DNA from: Mycolicibacterium litorale
Lineage (GTDB): Bacteria > Actinomycetota > Actinomycetes > Mycobacteriales > Mycobacteriaceae
Assembly: GCA_002007745.1 (NCBI GenBank)
Contig: CP019882.1
Span: 3,038,001-3,102,000, forward strand
DNA: 64,000 nt
Direction: 5' to 3'
Shown: positions 28,317 to 37,893 of the stretch, one piece after another
How positions within the stretch are numbered: position 1 is the stretch's first letter
How the letters are laid out: every line of letters begins with the position of its first letter
Position numbers and translations under genes: made by a program
The notes under the pieces: model-generated
The model's input: the letters and a program-made list of their open reading frames with translations, nothing else
Told to the model about the DNA's origin: nothing
The model's database searches: none

Positions 28317-28616
28317 CTACAGGGCGTCGCCGAGCGCCTCGAGTCGCTCGGCGACCCGCGCCAACGCCTCGTCGAAGACCTCGACCTTCTCGCCCCGCTT
28401 CTCATTGGCCGGCTGGGCGGCGCCACGAGCACCCTCGGCTTCCACTCGCGCCGCGCCTTGGCGCCGCAGGATGCTGAAGTTCTTCTCCCGCGCGGTGCGC
28501 AGCCGGGCCTGGAGGTCCTTCAACTGCTTGTCGTCCATGCGGGCCAGCGCTTCCGGATCGCACTCGCCGATCAACGAGCTTTCCTGCGCAGTCAGATTCA
28601 CGTGGTGGGTGCTCAC
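28317..28616 (-). CDS. Conserved hypothetical protein, helical and charged
   Basis: This 99-residue soluble protein is predicted to be largely alpha-helical. It begins MSTHHVNLTAQESSLIGECDPEAL, followed by KQLKDLQARLRTAREKNFSILRRQGAAR, a likely coiled coil, and ends in another charged helix. I recall similar short proteins across mycobacteria but know no function. It converges with the membrane-protein gene, with nine bases between stop codons. Confidence 0.62.
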   Translation of the reverse strand: MSTHHVNLTAQESSLIGECDPEALARMDDKQLKDLQARLRTAREKNFSILRRQGAARVEAEGARGAAQPANEKRGEKVEVFDEALARVAERLEALGDAL

Positions 28617-29130
28617 CGTTGCTTTCTAACCTGCGCAACCCCGCCAGGTGGGGCGAATCGCCGGACGGAGGGCCAAACCGTCACCACTGAGCCACCGGAG
28701 GTTCATCTGTGCGCGGGCACGTCGACCACAGTCGGGAAAGAGGCTGTATAGCCGGTGCCGGCGACCGCTGAGTTGGCGTCACCGGTTGTTTGCCACCGAG
28801 CACCGCGACCGGCCAGCGGTGTGGCCGCCCACTGATGAGCGTGATCTCAGCTGCTCTCAGGTTCCCGGGATCGCCACAGCGGTTCAGGCTATCGGTCAGG
28901 ACCTCGGCCGCGACCGGGCTCGCGAACACACCTACCTTTGCCGCTGAATGATTTGGTCGGAACCGCCCCACTTCACAGCATGCTCGCAGCTTCATCGCCG
29001 GTCTCTGCAGTAAACGTTAGCTAGCAAAATTAAGGGCATTTTGGCAAAACCGTCAATTAGTCTTTTTTCTCAGCTTAACCTCAGGTAGCCTCCTCGCCGT
29101 TAGTGTTCAGCCCGCCCCGAAGGGAATGCG
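28617..29130. other. Intergenic region with an AT-rich stretch
   Basis: I see no convincing gene in these 514 bases. Short open frames on both strands lack ribosome sites and family features. Bases 29010-29090 are unusually AT-rich for this genome (TTAGCTAGCAAAATTAAGGG, then CAATTAGTCTTTTTTCTC). They end 41 bases before the start of the secreted Ala-rich protein, whose promoter and leader they probably contain. GAAGGGAATGCG directly precedes that start. Confidence 0.5.
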
Positions 29131-30318
29131 ATGCAAGTTTCTTTACGTTCACAGCTCGTTGCCGGCACTGCTGCCGTCGTGGGTGCCAGCGCGATTGCGA
29201 TGACGCCGGTTACGCAGGCCCACATCGCGTTGCCCGCTGTGCAGCTGCCCTCGGCAGCTGAGGTGGCCTTGGCGGGCTTCGACAGCCCACTGTCGGAGCT
29301 CATCGGTACCTTCAGTGCCTTCAACCAATGGATGTTCAGCGCGGACAACTCGACGGCCGGCTACCTCGCGCTCGGTGGCCTGACTGACGCCACCGGTGTC
29401 GGCATCGCGAAGTCGGCCTTGAGCTTCAGCTCCATCGGTCTGCTCCCCCAGGTGATCAACGATCACATGCCGATCCTCACTCAGATCGGACTGAACGGCG
29501 CTCAGACGCTGGAGAGCACCATGAACTCGCTGACGACCATGGGATTGATCGGCAGCGAAGCCGTGTGGAACCTGCCGGGTGCGTTCGTCGCGGCCACCCA
29601 GGAGGCACTGGCCGGCAATATCGCCGGGGCCATCACGACTCTGCAGAACGCGATCGTGACACCTTTCGTCACTGCCGGCCAGGTCGCGCTGGCCAACGGT
29701 CGCTACCTGCTCGACAACGCCGTCGCCCGTGGTACCGCGCTGCTTTCAGCCGTTCCCACCCTGGCTGACCTGGTGGTCAGGAGCACCATCGGACAGGCCT
29801 CCGCCTTGGCGAACGCGTTCATCACCGTCGCTCAGAACGTGGTGTCAGGGGTGGCCGCCGGGAGCGCGGAGAAGGTCTGGAACGCCGCCGTCGACGGGGT
29901 CTTCGGCAAGAACGGCATTCCCGGCACCATCGTCAACCTGACAGTCGGCGCCGGCGTGCAGGCCAGCCCCTCCTCGGTTGTTCCGAGCATCCGCGGCGAG
30001 ATCCAGGCCGTCGTTCATGGCGTTGCCACCGCGCTGTCGAAGAATGGGGCGGCCGCGCCGGTTCCGCCGCCCGCGGCGGCTCAGACTCCGTCGGCGTCGT
30101 CGCTGCGCGCGGCGGCTGCAGAGGAGCCCGCAGTCGCCGAGCAGGGCGGTAGCAGTTCCAGCAGCGCCAAGTCCGGCGGCGACAACGCCGCCTCCGCGGA
30201 GAGCAACTCCACCGGTGCTCATGCCAAGAGTGAGTCGGCCAAGGTCGGGGCCCGGCACGGCCTCGCCGGTCCCAAGAGGACCGGTTCGAAAGCCTCGGCG
30301 GCAAGCTCGTCGGACTAG
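29131..30318 (+). CDS. Secreted Ala/Ser-rich protein of unknown function
   Basis: The 395-residue protein has an N-terminal signal peptide (residues 1-30, MQVSLRSQLVAGTAAVVGASAIAMTPVTQA in type, with the cleavage site after TQA). A helical, Ala/Leu-rich body of about 270 residues follows and then a low-complexity Ser/Ala/Glu/Lys tail from about 310. I recognise the N-terminal style from abundant mycobacterial secreted or envelope proteins but cannot name a function. The body has no cysteine. The AT-rich promoter region and the strong terminator after the gene suggest a well-expressed single-gene unit. Confidence 0.75.
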   Translation: MQVSLRSQLVAGTAAVVGASAIAMTPVTQAHIALPAVQLPSAAEVALAGFDSPLSELIGTFSAFNQWMFSADNSTAGYLALGGLTDATGVGIAKSALSFSSIGLLPQVINDHMPILTQIGLNGAQTLESTMNSLTTMGLIGSEAVWNLPGAFVAATQEALAGNIAGAITTLQNAIVTPFVTAGQVALANGRYLLDNAVARGTALLSAVPTLADLVVRSTIGQASALANAFITVAQNVVSGVAAGSAEKVWNAAVDGVFGKNGIPGTIVNLTVGAGVQASPSSVVPSIRGEIQAVVHGVATALSKNGAAAPVPPPAAAQTPSASSLRAAAAEEPAVAEQGGSSSSSAKSGGDNAASAESNSTGAHAKSESAKVGARHGLAGPKRTGSKASAASSSD

Positions 30319-30333
30319 ATCCGCTGCACCGAC

Positions 30334-30369
30334 AGGGGTGCCCCTCCTCAAGGAGGGGCACCCCTTTTT
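30334..30369 (+). terminator. Strong rho-independent terminator
   Basis: Fifteen-base perfect arms (AGGGGTGCCCCTCCT and its complement) around a CA loop, followed by TTTT. It begins 15 bases after the stop of the secreted Ala-rich protein gene. Confidence 0.92.
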
Positions 30370-30453
30370 CGACCACTCTCATCGCCGACCCGGCGCCTAC
30401 CGAGAACTCCTGCGCGGCTTGTTCCTTCGGCGGGGCTTGTCCCTTGGCGGCAA

Positions 30454-30489
30454 GCAAAAAGCTCTGGACCCGTCATGGGTCCAGAGCTT
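30454..30489 (-). terminator. Rho-independent terminator of the tRNA-Pro gene
   Basis: AAGCTCTGGACCC and its complement at 30459-30489 form a 13-base stem with a five-base loop. Read on the minus strand it is followed by TTTTT and begins 11 bases after the tRNA 3' end. Confidence 0.85.
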
Positions 30490-30499
30490 GCGAGATAAG

Positions 30500-30573
<74 letters not shown>

Positions 30574-30650
30574 CGGCGCTGTCCGGGATCCCCGGCAGCA
30601 GGACGAAAGCCTACCGCAGCCCCCGCCGCGATCCCGAATCGGCACGTCCG

Positions 30651-31433
30651 TCACACCATCAACAGTCGATACAACCCGATCAGGCCTACCACCACGATCA
30701 CGGCCCGCAGCACGTTCGGTGACAGCCGCCGCCCGTAATGCGCGCCCAACCAGCCGCCGACGAGGGATCCGGCCGCGATCAACCCGGCCGCCGCCCAGCT
30801 CACCCGGTCGAAGGCCACCACGGTGTAGCCCACCGCCGCGACGATGTTGACCAGCAGTGACAGCAGGTTCTTGGCCGCGTTCATCCGCTGCATGTCCTCG
30901 GGCAGCAGCGCGCCCATCACCCCGACGAGCAGGATGCCCTGCGCCGCGGTGAAGTAGCCGCCATAGATACCCACCGCGAAGGTCCCGGCAACCAGTGCCG
31001 CCATCCGCTTGGGTGAGACATGCTCAACCGAGCGGCCCGCCGCCTCGGCGCGTCTGCGCGCATAAGCCTGGATCCGCGGCCCGATCACCACCAGCACCAG
31101 CGCGGCCACCAGCAGCACCGGCACGATCTTGGTGAACACCTTCTCCGGTAGGTGCAGCAGCAGGAACGCGCCGATCGCCGCACCCACCAAGGACGCCGGG
31201 ATCTGCCAGCGCAGCCGATCCCACTGCCCGCTGAGTTCCTTGCGGTAACCCCAGGTGCCCGACACTCCGCCGGCCACCAGGCCGATCGCGTTCGACATCG
31301 TCGAGGTCACCGGTGGATATCCCAACGCCACCAGCGTCGGGAACGTGATCAACGTGCCCGATCCGACCAGCGAGTTGATCGCCCCCGCCCCCATCCCGGC
31401 CAAGACGATGACAATCATGTGGGAAACAGGCAC
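30651..31433 (-). CDS. TauE/SafE (TSUP) family sulfite/sulfonate-type exporter
   Basis: The 260-residue protein has about eight membrane helices and the two TSUP signatures, GAGAINSLVGSGTLITFP near residue 15 and GIYGGYFTAAQGILL near 155. Family members export or import sulfur-containing organic anions such as sulfite or sulfoacetate; the substrate here is unknown. The start is a GTG at 31433; an ATG at 31418 is possible. It is divergent from the nitroreductase gene. Confidence 0.88.
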   Translation of the reverse strand: MPVSHMIVIVLAGMGAGAINSLVGSGTLITFPTLVALGYPPVTSTMSNAIGLVAGGVSGTWGYRKELSGQWDRLRWQIPASLVGAAIGAFLLLHLPEKVFTKIVPVLLVAALVLVVIGPRIQAYARRRAEAAGRSVEHVSPKRMAALVAGTFAVGIYGGYFTAAQGILLVGVMGALLPEDMQRMNAAKNLLSLLVNIVAAVGYTVVAFDRVSWAAAGLIAAGSLVGGWLGAHYGRRLSPNVLRAVIVVVGLIGLYRLLMV

Positions 31434-31559
31434 TGAGAAACCCTATCTGGCCGGCCGCCGGCCACCGCCGCCGCGGGCAGCGGCCACCGAAGACGCACCA
31501 CCACAACCACTTCGGGCCGCCCGCACACACCGACGGGGTTCGCCCCCTAGCCTCGAACT

Positions 31560-32243
31560 ATGACGCAGCCACCCAGTGCCGAGCAGGCGCTCGCCGCCCT
31601 CAACATGCCCCTGCTCGAGGCGATGATGACCCAGCGCGCGATACGGCGGGTCAAACCCGACCCGGTCGACGACGCGATCGTCACCAAGTGCATCGAATTG
31701 GCGCTGCGGGCGCCCACCGGATCCAACGGCCAGAACTGGGAATTCATCGTCGTCAAGGACCAGCGCGTCAAAGACCAGCTCGGCAAACGGTACCGGCAAG
31801 CCTGGTCCCTCTATGGCGGCCTCGGCAAGCGGATGGCCTCCGGCGACGAGGCGATGCAGAAGATTCTGCGGGCGGTCCAGTGGCAGGTCGACCACTTCAG
31901 CGAGATCCCGGTGCTGGTGGTGCCCTGCCTGCGCGGCGGCATGCGTCCGCCCTACCTGCCCTCGCCGTTCGTCGCCGAGTCGTCGTTCTTCGGCTCGATC
32001 TACCCCAGCGTGCAGAACCTGCTGCTGGCCGCCCGCGCCATGGGACTGGGCGCGTCGTTGATCACCCTGCCGCTGTGGAGCGTCACCTCAGCCCGCAAAA
32101 TACTCGGCCTACCGCTGACGGTCACCCCGGTCTGCGTGGTCCCACTCGGCTGGCCGCAGGGACGCTACGGCCCGACCACCCGCAAGGCGGTCCAGGAAGT
32201 GATCCACGTGGACTCCTACGGAAACCGGGCGTGGCTGCCCTGA
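31560..32243 (+). CDS. Nitroreductase family protein (FMN-dependent)
   Basis: The 227-residue protein has the N-terminal FMN-binding motif QRAIRRVKPDPV, ALRAPTGSNGQNWEF around residues 48-62 and the C-terminal VPLGWPQGRYGPTTRK, as in oxygen-insensitive NAD(P)H nitroreductases. It would reduce nitro groups or quinones with FMN. TAGCCT lies six bases before the ATG, so the transcript may be leaderless. Confidence 0.88.
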   Translation: MTQPPSAEQALAALNMPLLEAMMTQRAIRRVKPDPVDDAIVTKCIELALRAPTGSNGQNWEFIVVKDQRVKDQLGKRYRQAWSLYGGLGKRMASGDEAMQKILRAVQWQVDHFSEIPVLVVPCLRGGMRPPYLPSPFVAESSFFGSIYPSVQNLLLAARAMGLGASLITLPLWSVTSARKILGLPLTVTPVCVVPLGWPQGRYGPTTRKAVQEVIHVDSYGNRAWLP

Positions 32244-32252
32244 GCGGCTACC

Positions 32253-32561
32253 TCAGCGGCCGCCGTGTCCGCCGCCACCGCCACCGGCGTGTGCGGTACC
32301 GGCGTCATGCGCGCCACCGTTCCAGCCGGGCTCGGCCACCTCGGCCTCAGTCAGGTTGTCACTGACATCAGGCACGATGGCCGGCGCGCAATCCATCGAG
32401 AAACTGTCCTCGGTGTCGGTCTCCGAGCAGGCCAGCACCCGGGGTGCGGAGCCCCCGGAGACATCGGCCAGCACCGCGGCCGCGGGTGCGGCGGCGATCA
32501 GCAGAGCGGCACAACCGTAGACGACACGGCGGGTGGACAGCGCAGACGCAGCAAACTCCAT
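32253..32561 (-). CDS. Small secreted protein with His/Gly-rich tail
   Basis: The 102-residue protein has a hydrophobic signal or anchor at residues 12-30 (VVYGCAALLIAAAPAAAVLA), two later cysteines (ACSETD, MDCAP), and a tail rich in Gly and His (HDAGTAHAGGGGGGHGGR), which might bind metal. I recall similar short proteins next to der in mycobacteria but no function. The ATG at 32561 is preferred over a TTG at 32570. Confidence 0.55.
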   Translation of the reverse strand: MEFAASALSTRRVVYGCAALLIAAAPAAAVLADVSGGSAPRVLACSETDTEDSFSMDCAPAIVPDVSDNLTEAEVAEPGWNGGAHDAGTAHAGGGGGGHGGR

Positions 32562-32612
32562 GACTGGCAATCTACTGTGCGTCGGCCGAAAGGACGCTTC
32601 GAACCCGCCGAA

Positions 32613-34019
32613 TCAGCGTGGCTTGAGCTTGCGCTTCTCCCGAACCCGTACGTTGATCCGGATCGGAGTGCCCTCGAAACCGAACGTCTCACGCAGCCGA
32701 CGCTCCAGGAACCTCCGATAGCCGGCCTCCAGGAAACCACTGGTGAATAGGACGAACGTCGGCGGCCGAGCGGTCGCTTGGGTGGCGAAGAGGATTCGCG
32801 GCTGCTTGCCGCCGCGCACCGGCGGCGGCGTCGCGGCCACCACTTCCTTGAGCCAGGTGTTCAGCTGGCCGGTGGAGATGCGGGCATCCCAGGACGCCAG
32901 GGACGTCTCCATCGCCGGCACCAGCTTCTGCACCGCCCGCCCGGTCATCGCCGAGATGTTCACCCGGGGCGCCCACTGCAACTGAGACAGCTCACGGTCG
33001 ATCTCGCGCTCCAGGACATACCGCCGATCCTCGTCGACCAGATCCCACTTGTTGAACGCCAGCACCAGGGCCCGGCCCGCCTCGATGACCATCGACAGCA
33101 CCCGCTGGTCCTGTTCGGTCAGCGGCTGCGACGCGTCGATCAACACGATCACCACCTCGGCAGCGTCGATTGCGCTGTGCGTGCGAACCGAGGCGTAGAA
33201 CTCGTGCCCGCTGGCCTGCCCGACCCGGCGGCGCAGCCCGGCCGTGTCGACGAATCGCCATGTCTTGCCGCCCAATTCGATCAACGAGTCCACCGGATCC
33301 ACGGTGGTGCCCGCCACGTCGTGCACCACCGAGCGCTCCGAGCCGGCCAGCCGGTTCAGCAGCGAACTCTTGCCGACGTTGGGTTTGCCCACCAGCGCCA
33401 CGCGTCGCGGGCCGCCACTGGCGGATGCGACTTCCGATGCCTGTGGCAACGCGGCCACCAGATCGTCGAGCAGGTCGGCCACCCCGCGCCCATGCATCGC
33501 GCTGATCGGATGCGGCTCCCCCAGCCCCAGCGACCACAGTGCCGCCGCGTCGGACTCGCCCTTCTCGTTGTCGACCTTGTTGGCCGCCAGGAACACCGGC
33601 TTGCCCGAGCGGCGCAGAATCCGCACGGCCGCTTCGTCACCGGCGGTCGCGCCGACGGTGGCGTCCACCACCAGAATGATCGCATCGGCGGTGCGCATCG
33701 CCACCGACGCCTGCTCGGCCACCAACTGTTGCAGTCCCTTGGCGTCGGGCTCCCAACCGCCGGTGTCCTGCACGACGAACCGTCGCCCGGTCCAGGACGC
33801 GTCATAGGACACCCGGTCGCGGGTCACGCCCGGCAAGTCCTGCACGACCGCCTCGCGCCGGCCCAGGATCCGGTTCACCAAGGTCGACTTACCGACATTG
33901 GGCCGTCCGACGATCGCCACCACCGGCGGCGGGGCGTACGGCTCGGCATTCTCACCGTCGAAGAACTCCTCGCCGAGTTCCCAGTCGCTCTCGTCCGACC
34001 AGGTGCCGTCCTCGGTCAT
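32613..34019 (-). CDS. der: Ribosome biogenesis GTPase Der (EngA)
   Basis: The 468-residue protein has two tandem GTPase domains with P-loops GRPNVGKST near residue 38 and GKPNVGKSS near 213, G3 motifs DTGGW and DTAGL, and G4 motifs NKVD and NKWD. A C-terminal KH-like domain ends in a basic tail (REKRKLKPR). Der acts in assembly of the 50S ribosomal subunit. Its start overlaps the cmk stop by four bases (ATGA), and it is the last gene of the cluster that begins at parA. Confidence 0.98.
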   Translation of the reverse strand: MTEDGTWSDESDWELGEEFFDGENAEPYAPPPVVAIVGRPNVGKSTLVNRILGRREAVVQDLPGVTRDRVSYDASWTGRRFVVQDTGGWEPDAKGLQQLVAEQASVAMRTADAIILVVDATVGATAGDEAAVRILRRSGKPVFLAANKVDNEKGESDAAALWSLGLGEPHPISAMHGRGVADLLDDLVAALPQASEVASASGGPRRVALVGKPNVGKSSLLNRLAGSERSVVHDVAGTTVDPVDSLIELGGKTWRFVDTAGLRRRVGQASGHEFYASVRTHSAIDAAEVVIVLIDASQPLTEQDQRVLSMVIEAGRALVLAFNKWDLVDEDRRYVLEREIDRELSQLQWAPRVNISAMTGRAVQKLVPAMETSLASWDARISTGQLNTWLKEVVAATPPPVRGGKQPRILFATQATARPPTFVLFTSGFLEAGYRRFLERRLRETFGFEGTPIRINVRVREKRKLKPR

Positions 34020-34696
34020 CGCACCGCCCCACTTCGTTGCTCGACCAGATCCAGCAGGTGGGCCACCACCTCGGTCTCGGTCATCTCGCTGGTGTCGACG
34101 ATCAACGCATCCTGGGCCGGCCGCAACGGCGACACCGCCCGGGTCGAGTCCAGGTGATCGCGGCGCCGCACGTCGGCCAGCACGGTCTCGTAGTCGTCGA
34201 CGAGGCCGGCGGCGACGTTCTGGTCGTTGCGTCGCCGGGCCCGGGTCTCGGCCGAGGCGGTCAAGAAGATCTTCACGTCCGCGTCGGGCAGCACCACCGT
34301 CCCGATGTCGCGACCCTCGACGACCACGTTCCCCGGTCCCGAGGCCAGTTCGCGCTGCAGGGCCACCAGGCGGGTACGCACCGCGGGCACGGCCGAGACC
34401 GCGGACACCGCGCGGGTCACCTCGTCACCGCGGATCTCCGCCGACACGTCCTCGCCACCGAGGTAGGCCCGATCCACATCCGGGTCGTACCCGACCGAAA
34501 GCGGCACATCGGCCGCCGCGGCAATGGCATCGGCATTGGCCAGGTCCACCCGCGCGCGCAGCATCGACAGCGTCACAACCCGGTACATTGCCCCGGTGTC
34601 CAGATAGCGGGCGCCTAGCTCACGAGCCAATCCCCTTGACACCGAAGACTTTCCGGTGCCAGCAGGGCCATCGACAGCTACCACCACACCACTCAC
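34016..34696 (-). CDS. cmk: (d)CMP kinase
   Basis: The 226-residue cytidylate kinase has P-loop [15 protein letters not shown] at residues 10-24, substrate-binding [20 protein letters not shown] and the lid segment [11 protein letters not shown]. It phosphorylates CMP and dCMP for nucleotide salvage. It starts with GTG and overlaps both neighbours by four bases. Confidence 0.97.
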   Translation of the reverse strand: MSGVVVAVDGPAGTGKSSVSRGLARELGARYLDTGAMYRVVTLSMLRARVDLANADAIAAAADVPLSVGYDPDVDRAYLGGEDVSAEIRGDEVTRAVSAVSAVPAVRTRLVALQRELASGPGNVVVEGRDIGTVVLPDADVKIFLTASAETRARRRNDQNVAAGLVDDYETVLADVRRRDHLDSTRAVSPLRPAQDALIVDTSEMTETEVVAHLLDLVEQRSGAVR

Positions 34697-35436
34697 AGCC
34701 CTACCGCCTTGTACAGTTCGCCGACTTCCTTGCGACTCAACACGCGGATACTGCCCGGCCGCTGGTCTCCCAGGGTCACCTCGCCGATGTTGGTGCGCAC
34801 CAGCGCCTCCACCGGAAAGCCTGCCGCCGCCAGCAACCGGCGCACGATCCGTTTGCGGCCCTCGTGCAGAGTCACCCGCACCAGCGTCTTGCCGGGCACC
34901 GCATCGACCACCGCGAAATCGTCGACCTTGGCCGGACCGTCGTCGAGTTCGATTCCCGCGCGCAGGGTCTTGCCCAGTCCGCGGGGCACCGAACCGGTGA
35001 CCGTGGCCAGGTAGGTCTTGGGCACCTCATAGGACGGATGCATCAACCGGTGCGCGAGCTCGCCGTCATTGGTCAGCAGCAGCAGACCTTCGGTGTCGGC
35101 ATCGAGGCGGCCGACGTGAAACAGCCGCTTGTTGCCGCGCACCCGGTGCTCGACGAGGTCGCCGACGCACGGGCGGCCGCGGTCATCGGACATCGTCGAA
35201 TGCATGCCGACCGGCTTGTTGATCGCCAGATACATCATCTCTTCGTTGAGGATGATCCGCGCACCGTCGACCCGGATGTCGGCGGTGTCCGGGTCCACCC
35301 GGGTGCCCAACTCGGTGACGATCCGGCCGTCGACCTCCACCCGGCCGTCGGTGATCATTCGCTCGGCGACACGTCGAGAGGCAATTCCGGCCTGCGACAA
35401 CACTTTCTGCAGCCGCACCCCTTCTGGTTCAGACAT
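34693..35436 (-). CDS. Pseudouridine synthase, RsuA/RluB family
   Basis: The 247-residue protein has an N-terminal S4 RNA-binding domain ([22 protein letters not shown]) and the catalytic region with [17 protein letters not shown], where the Asp after RL is the nucleophile. Family members modify 23S (RluB) or 16S (RsuA) rRNA; the position cannot be told here. The ATG at 35436 overlaps the scpB stop by eight bases. Ortholog of Rv1711 by context. Confidence 0.94.
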   Translation of the reverse strand: MSEPEGVRLQKVLSQAGIASRRVAERMITDGRVEVDGRIVTELGTRVDPDTADIRVDGARIILNEEMMYLAINKPVGMHSTMSDDRGRPCVGDLVEHRVRGNKRLFHVGRLDADTEGLLLLTNDGELAHRLMHPSYEVPKTYLATVTGSVPRGLGKTLRAGIELDDGPAKVDDFAVVDAVPGKTLVRVTLHEGRKRIVRRLLAAAGFPVEALVRTNIGEVTLGDQRPGSIRVLSRKEVGELYKAVGL

Positions 35437-36124
35437 CGGTATCCACATCGAAAGAGACTTTCGCTTCGGCGGGTCCGCCGGCGAGTTTGGCGAAACGCGG
35501 CTCGCTGTCCAGGTTTTCACTCAGGTCGTCGATCACGTCTACGTCGGGTAACAAGGGGGCGATGTCGGGCAGATCGGTCAACGACGACAGCCCGAGTCGC
35601 TCGAGGAACAGCTCGGTGGTGGCGAACGTCGTCGCCCCCGAGTCCTCGTCGGTGCCGGCCTCGGTGATCAGCCCGCGCGCCACCAGGGTGCGCATCACCG
35701 CGTCGACGTTGACCCCGCGCACCGCGCTGACCCGGGCCCGGGTCACCGGCTGGCGGTAGGCGACCACCGCCAGCGTCTCCAACGCCGCCCGGGTCAGCTT
35801 GGAGCGCGCCCCGTCCAGCAGCAGCCGCTCGACGTACGGGGCGAACCGGGCCCGGGTGTACATCCGCCACCCGCCGCCTGCCTCGCGCAGGTCGATGCCG
35901 CTGTCCCGCGCGGCCAGCGCGGCGGCCATGGACTCCAGCTCGGCGGTGATGCGGTCCACCGGCTGCTCGGTGACCGAGGCCAGCGTCTGGGCGTTGACCG
36001 GCGTGTCGACCACCAGCAGCAGCGCCTCCAGGATCCGGGCCAGTTCGTCGTCGCCCAGTTCGGCGGTGGCGACGTCGATACCCAGATCCTCGGCGAGATC
36101 CGCGTCGGGCGCTTCGTCGGTCAT
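35429..36124 (-). CDS. scpB: Segregation and condensation protein B
   Basis: The 231-residue protein has two winged-helix domains, recognisable from ILEALLLVVDTPV and LTRAALETLAVVAYRQPVTRARV...IRGVN-like segments (here SAVRGVNVDAVMRTLVARGLI). ScpB partners ScpA and SMC in chromosome condensation. It starts eight bases after scpA. The acidic N- and C-terminal extensions are typical for actinobacteria. Confidence 0.97.
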   Translation of the reverse strand: MTDEAPDADLAEDLGIDVATAELGDDELARILEALLLVVDTPVNAQTLASVTEQPVDRITAELESMAAALAARDSGIDLREAGGGWRMYTRARFAPYVERLLLDGARSKLTRAALETLAVVAYRQPVTRARVSAVRGVNVDAVMRTLVARGLITEAGTDEDSGATTFATTELFLERLGLSSLTDLPDIAPLLPDVDVIDDLSENLDSEPRFAKLAGGPAEAKVSFDVDTDV

Positions 36125-36132
36125 GGTTGGTT

Positions 36133-36942
36133 CTACTCTTCTTCCCACTCGGCTTTGACCAGCTCTTCGTTCACCAACCGGTCCCCGGTCCACGAAACCT
36201 GGAGCACACCAAGTGGTTCTGTCTGGTCGAATGCTACCGCCCTGGCCCGATACAGTTCGAGCAGCGCCAGGAAGCGCCCGACGATCTGGATCGGCGCCGC
36301 GCAATCGGCCACCAGTTCCTTGAACGATGCCCAATGCCCCACCCCGCGGCTCTCCAGGTAGGCCAGCAGCCGCTCGGCCTGCTCGGGCACCGACACCTGG
36401 GAGGCGTGCAGGTGGTCGGTGCCGACGGTGGGCACCGGACGCGGGGTGAACGCGGCCGCCGCGATCTGGGCGAAGCTGTCCGCGTCGACACCCAGCATGA
36501 CCTCGGGAAGCAGGTCGGCGAACCGGTCCTCGAGCGCCACCGCTCGCGGGTAGCTGCGTAGCGCGGCGGCCTCCAGCTCGGCGAACATTTCGGCGACGTG
36601 CTTGAACGCCCGGTACTGCAGCAGCCGGGCGAACAGCAGGTCGCGCACCTCGAGCAGGGCGAGGTCCTCCTCGTCCTGAACCACCCCGGACGGCAGCAGC
36701 CGGGCGGCCTTGAGGTCCAGCAGCGTGGCGGCGATCACCAAGAACGCGGTGGTCTCGTCGAGTTCGAGCTCCGGACCGATCTCGCGGGTGTAGGCGATGA
36801 ACTCGTCGGTCACCTGATGCAGGGCCACCTCGGTGACATCGAGCCGGTGGGCGAAGATCAGCTGCAGCAGCAGGTCGAACGGACCCTCGAAGTTCGTCAG
36901 CCTGACACGGAAGCCCTTCTCGGGCGCCGGCTCGTCCGTCAC
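36133..36942 (-). CDS. scpA: Segregation and condensation protein A
   Basis: The 269-residue kleisin-type subunit has the conserved N-terminus FRVRLTNFEGPFDLLLQLI and ATLLDLKAARLLP. It bridges the SMC heads. The GTG start overlaps the parA-like stop by four bases, supporting coupled expression of the segregation genes. Confidence 0.97.
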   Translation of the reverse strand: MTDEPAPEKGFRVRLTNFEGPFDLLLQLIFAHRLDVTEVALHQVTDEFIAYTREIGPELELDETTAFLVIAATLLDLKAARLLPSGVVQDEEDLALLEVRDLLFARLLQYRAFKHVAEMFAELEAAALRSYPRAVALEDRFADLLPEVMLGVDADSFAQIAAAAFTPRPVPTVGTDHLHASQVSVPEQAERLLAYLESRGVGHWASFKELVADCAAPIQIVGRFLALLELYRARAVAFDQTEPLGVLQVSWTGDRLVNEELVKAEWEEE

Positions 36943-37799
36943 TTGCCGAAGCGATCGATGACCTCACGGGCCAGCGACCGATATGCCTGTGCGCCAGTCG
37001 ATTTCGGTGCCCAGGTGGTGATGGGCTCACCCGCGACGCTGGTCTCGGGGAACCGGACGGTGCGGGTAATCACCGTGTCGAACACCAGATCGCCGAAGCG
37101 CTCCAGAACCCGCGCCATGACTTCACGCGCGTTGACGGTACGGGTGTCGAACCGGGTGATGAGGATCCCGTTGATCGCCAGCCGCGGGTTGAGCCGGTCG
37201 CGCACCTTGTCGACGGTGTCGGTGAGCAACGCCAGCCCCCGCAGCGAGAAGTACTCGCACTCGGTCGGGATGATCACCGCGTCCGAACAGGCCAGCGCGT
37301 TGACGGTGAGCAGCCCCAGCGACGGCTGACAGTCGATCAGGATGTAGTCGTAGCGGTCGACCACCGGGTGCAACGCCCGGGCCAGGGTCTGTTCCCGGCC
37401 CACCTCGTTGACCAGCTGAATCTCGGCGGCCGACAGATCGATGTTGCTGGGCACCAGGTCCAGGTTCTTGACCCGGGTGTTGATCAGCACCTCGTCGATG
37501 CTCACCCGCGGCTCCACCATCAGGTTGTGCACGGTCGAGGTGAGTTCGTAGTGCGGTACACCGAGGCCTGCCGACAGCGCGCCCTGCGGGTCGAGGTCGA
37601 CCAGCAGCACCCGCCGGCCGTACTCGGCCAGCGCCGCCCCCAGATTGATCGTGGAGGTGGTCTTGCCGACGCCGCCCTTCTGGTTACACATCGAGATCAC
37701 CACGGCAGGGCCGTGCGAGGTCAACGGTTGCGGTTCGGGAATGTGGCGGGGCGGGCGGCCGGTGAGACCGATCTGTGCGTCGTCTGCCTCGTCGGTCAC
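36939..37799 (-). CDS. ParA/Soj-family chromosome partitioning ATPase
   Basis: The 286-residue protein has a deviant Walker A, CNQKGGVGKTTS, near residue 40, DLDPQGALS, IDCQPSLGLLTVNAL and a C-terminal VARSLAREV-like helix. It corresponds to the second mycobacterial ParA-like protein (Rv1708 by context) rather than the oriC-linked ParA, and no parB follows. It lies directly upstream of scpA and starts with GTG. Confidence 0.93.
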   Translation of the reverse strand: MTDEADDAQIGLTGRPPRHIPEPQPLTSHGPAVVISMCNQKGGVGKTTSTINLGAALAEYGRRVLLVDLDPQGALSAGLGVPHYELTSTVHNLMVEPRVSIDEVLINTRVKNLDLVPSNIDLSAAEIQLVNEVGREQTLARALHPVVDRYDYILIDCQPSLGLLTVNALACSDAVIIPTECEYFSLRGLALLTDTVDKVRDRLNPRLAINGILITRFDTRTVNAREVMARVLERFGDLVFDTVITRTVRFPETSVAGEPITTWAPKSTGAQAYRSLAREVIDRFGK

Positions 37800-37893
37800 G
37801 CCGGGCCCCCCGGGATCAGGCGAATCGGCGGCGTGGCGAACATCCGCGCAAGTCTAACGGTGTGTCGGCTCGGCCAACGGCAGACCCGCGACA

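Noticed and set aside
28648..28995. Open frames of about 100 codons on both strands in the 28.6-29.1 kb gap
   Set aside because: Neither has a ribosome site or recognisable protein features, and they overlap each other; at most a remnant.
29010..29100. IdeR iron box in the AT-rich region (TTAACCTCAGGTAGCC)
   Set aside because: It matches only part of the TTAGGTTAGGCTAACCTAA consensus and lacks the symmetry.
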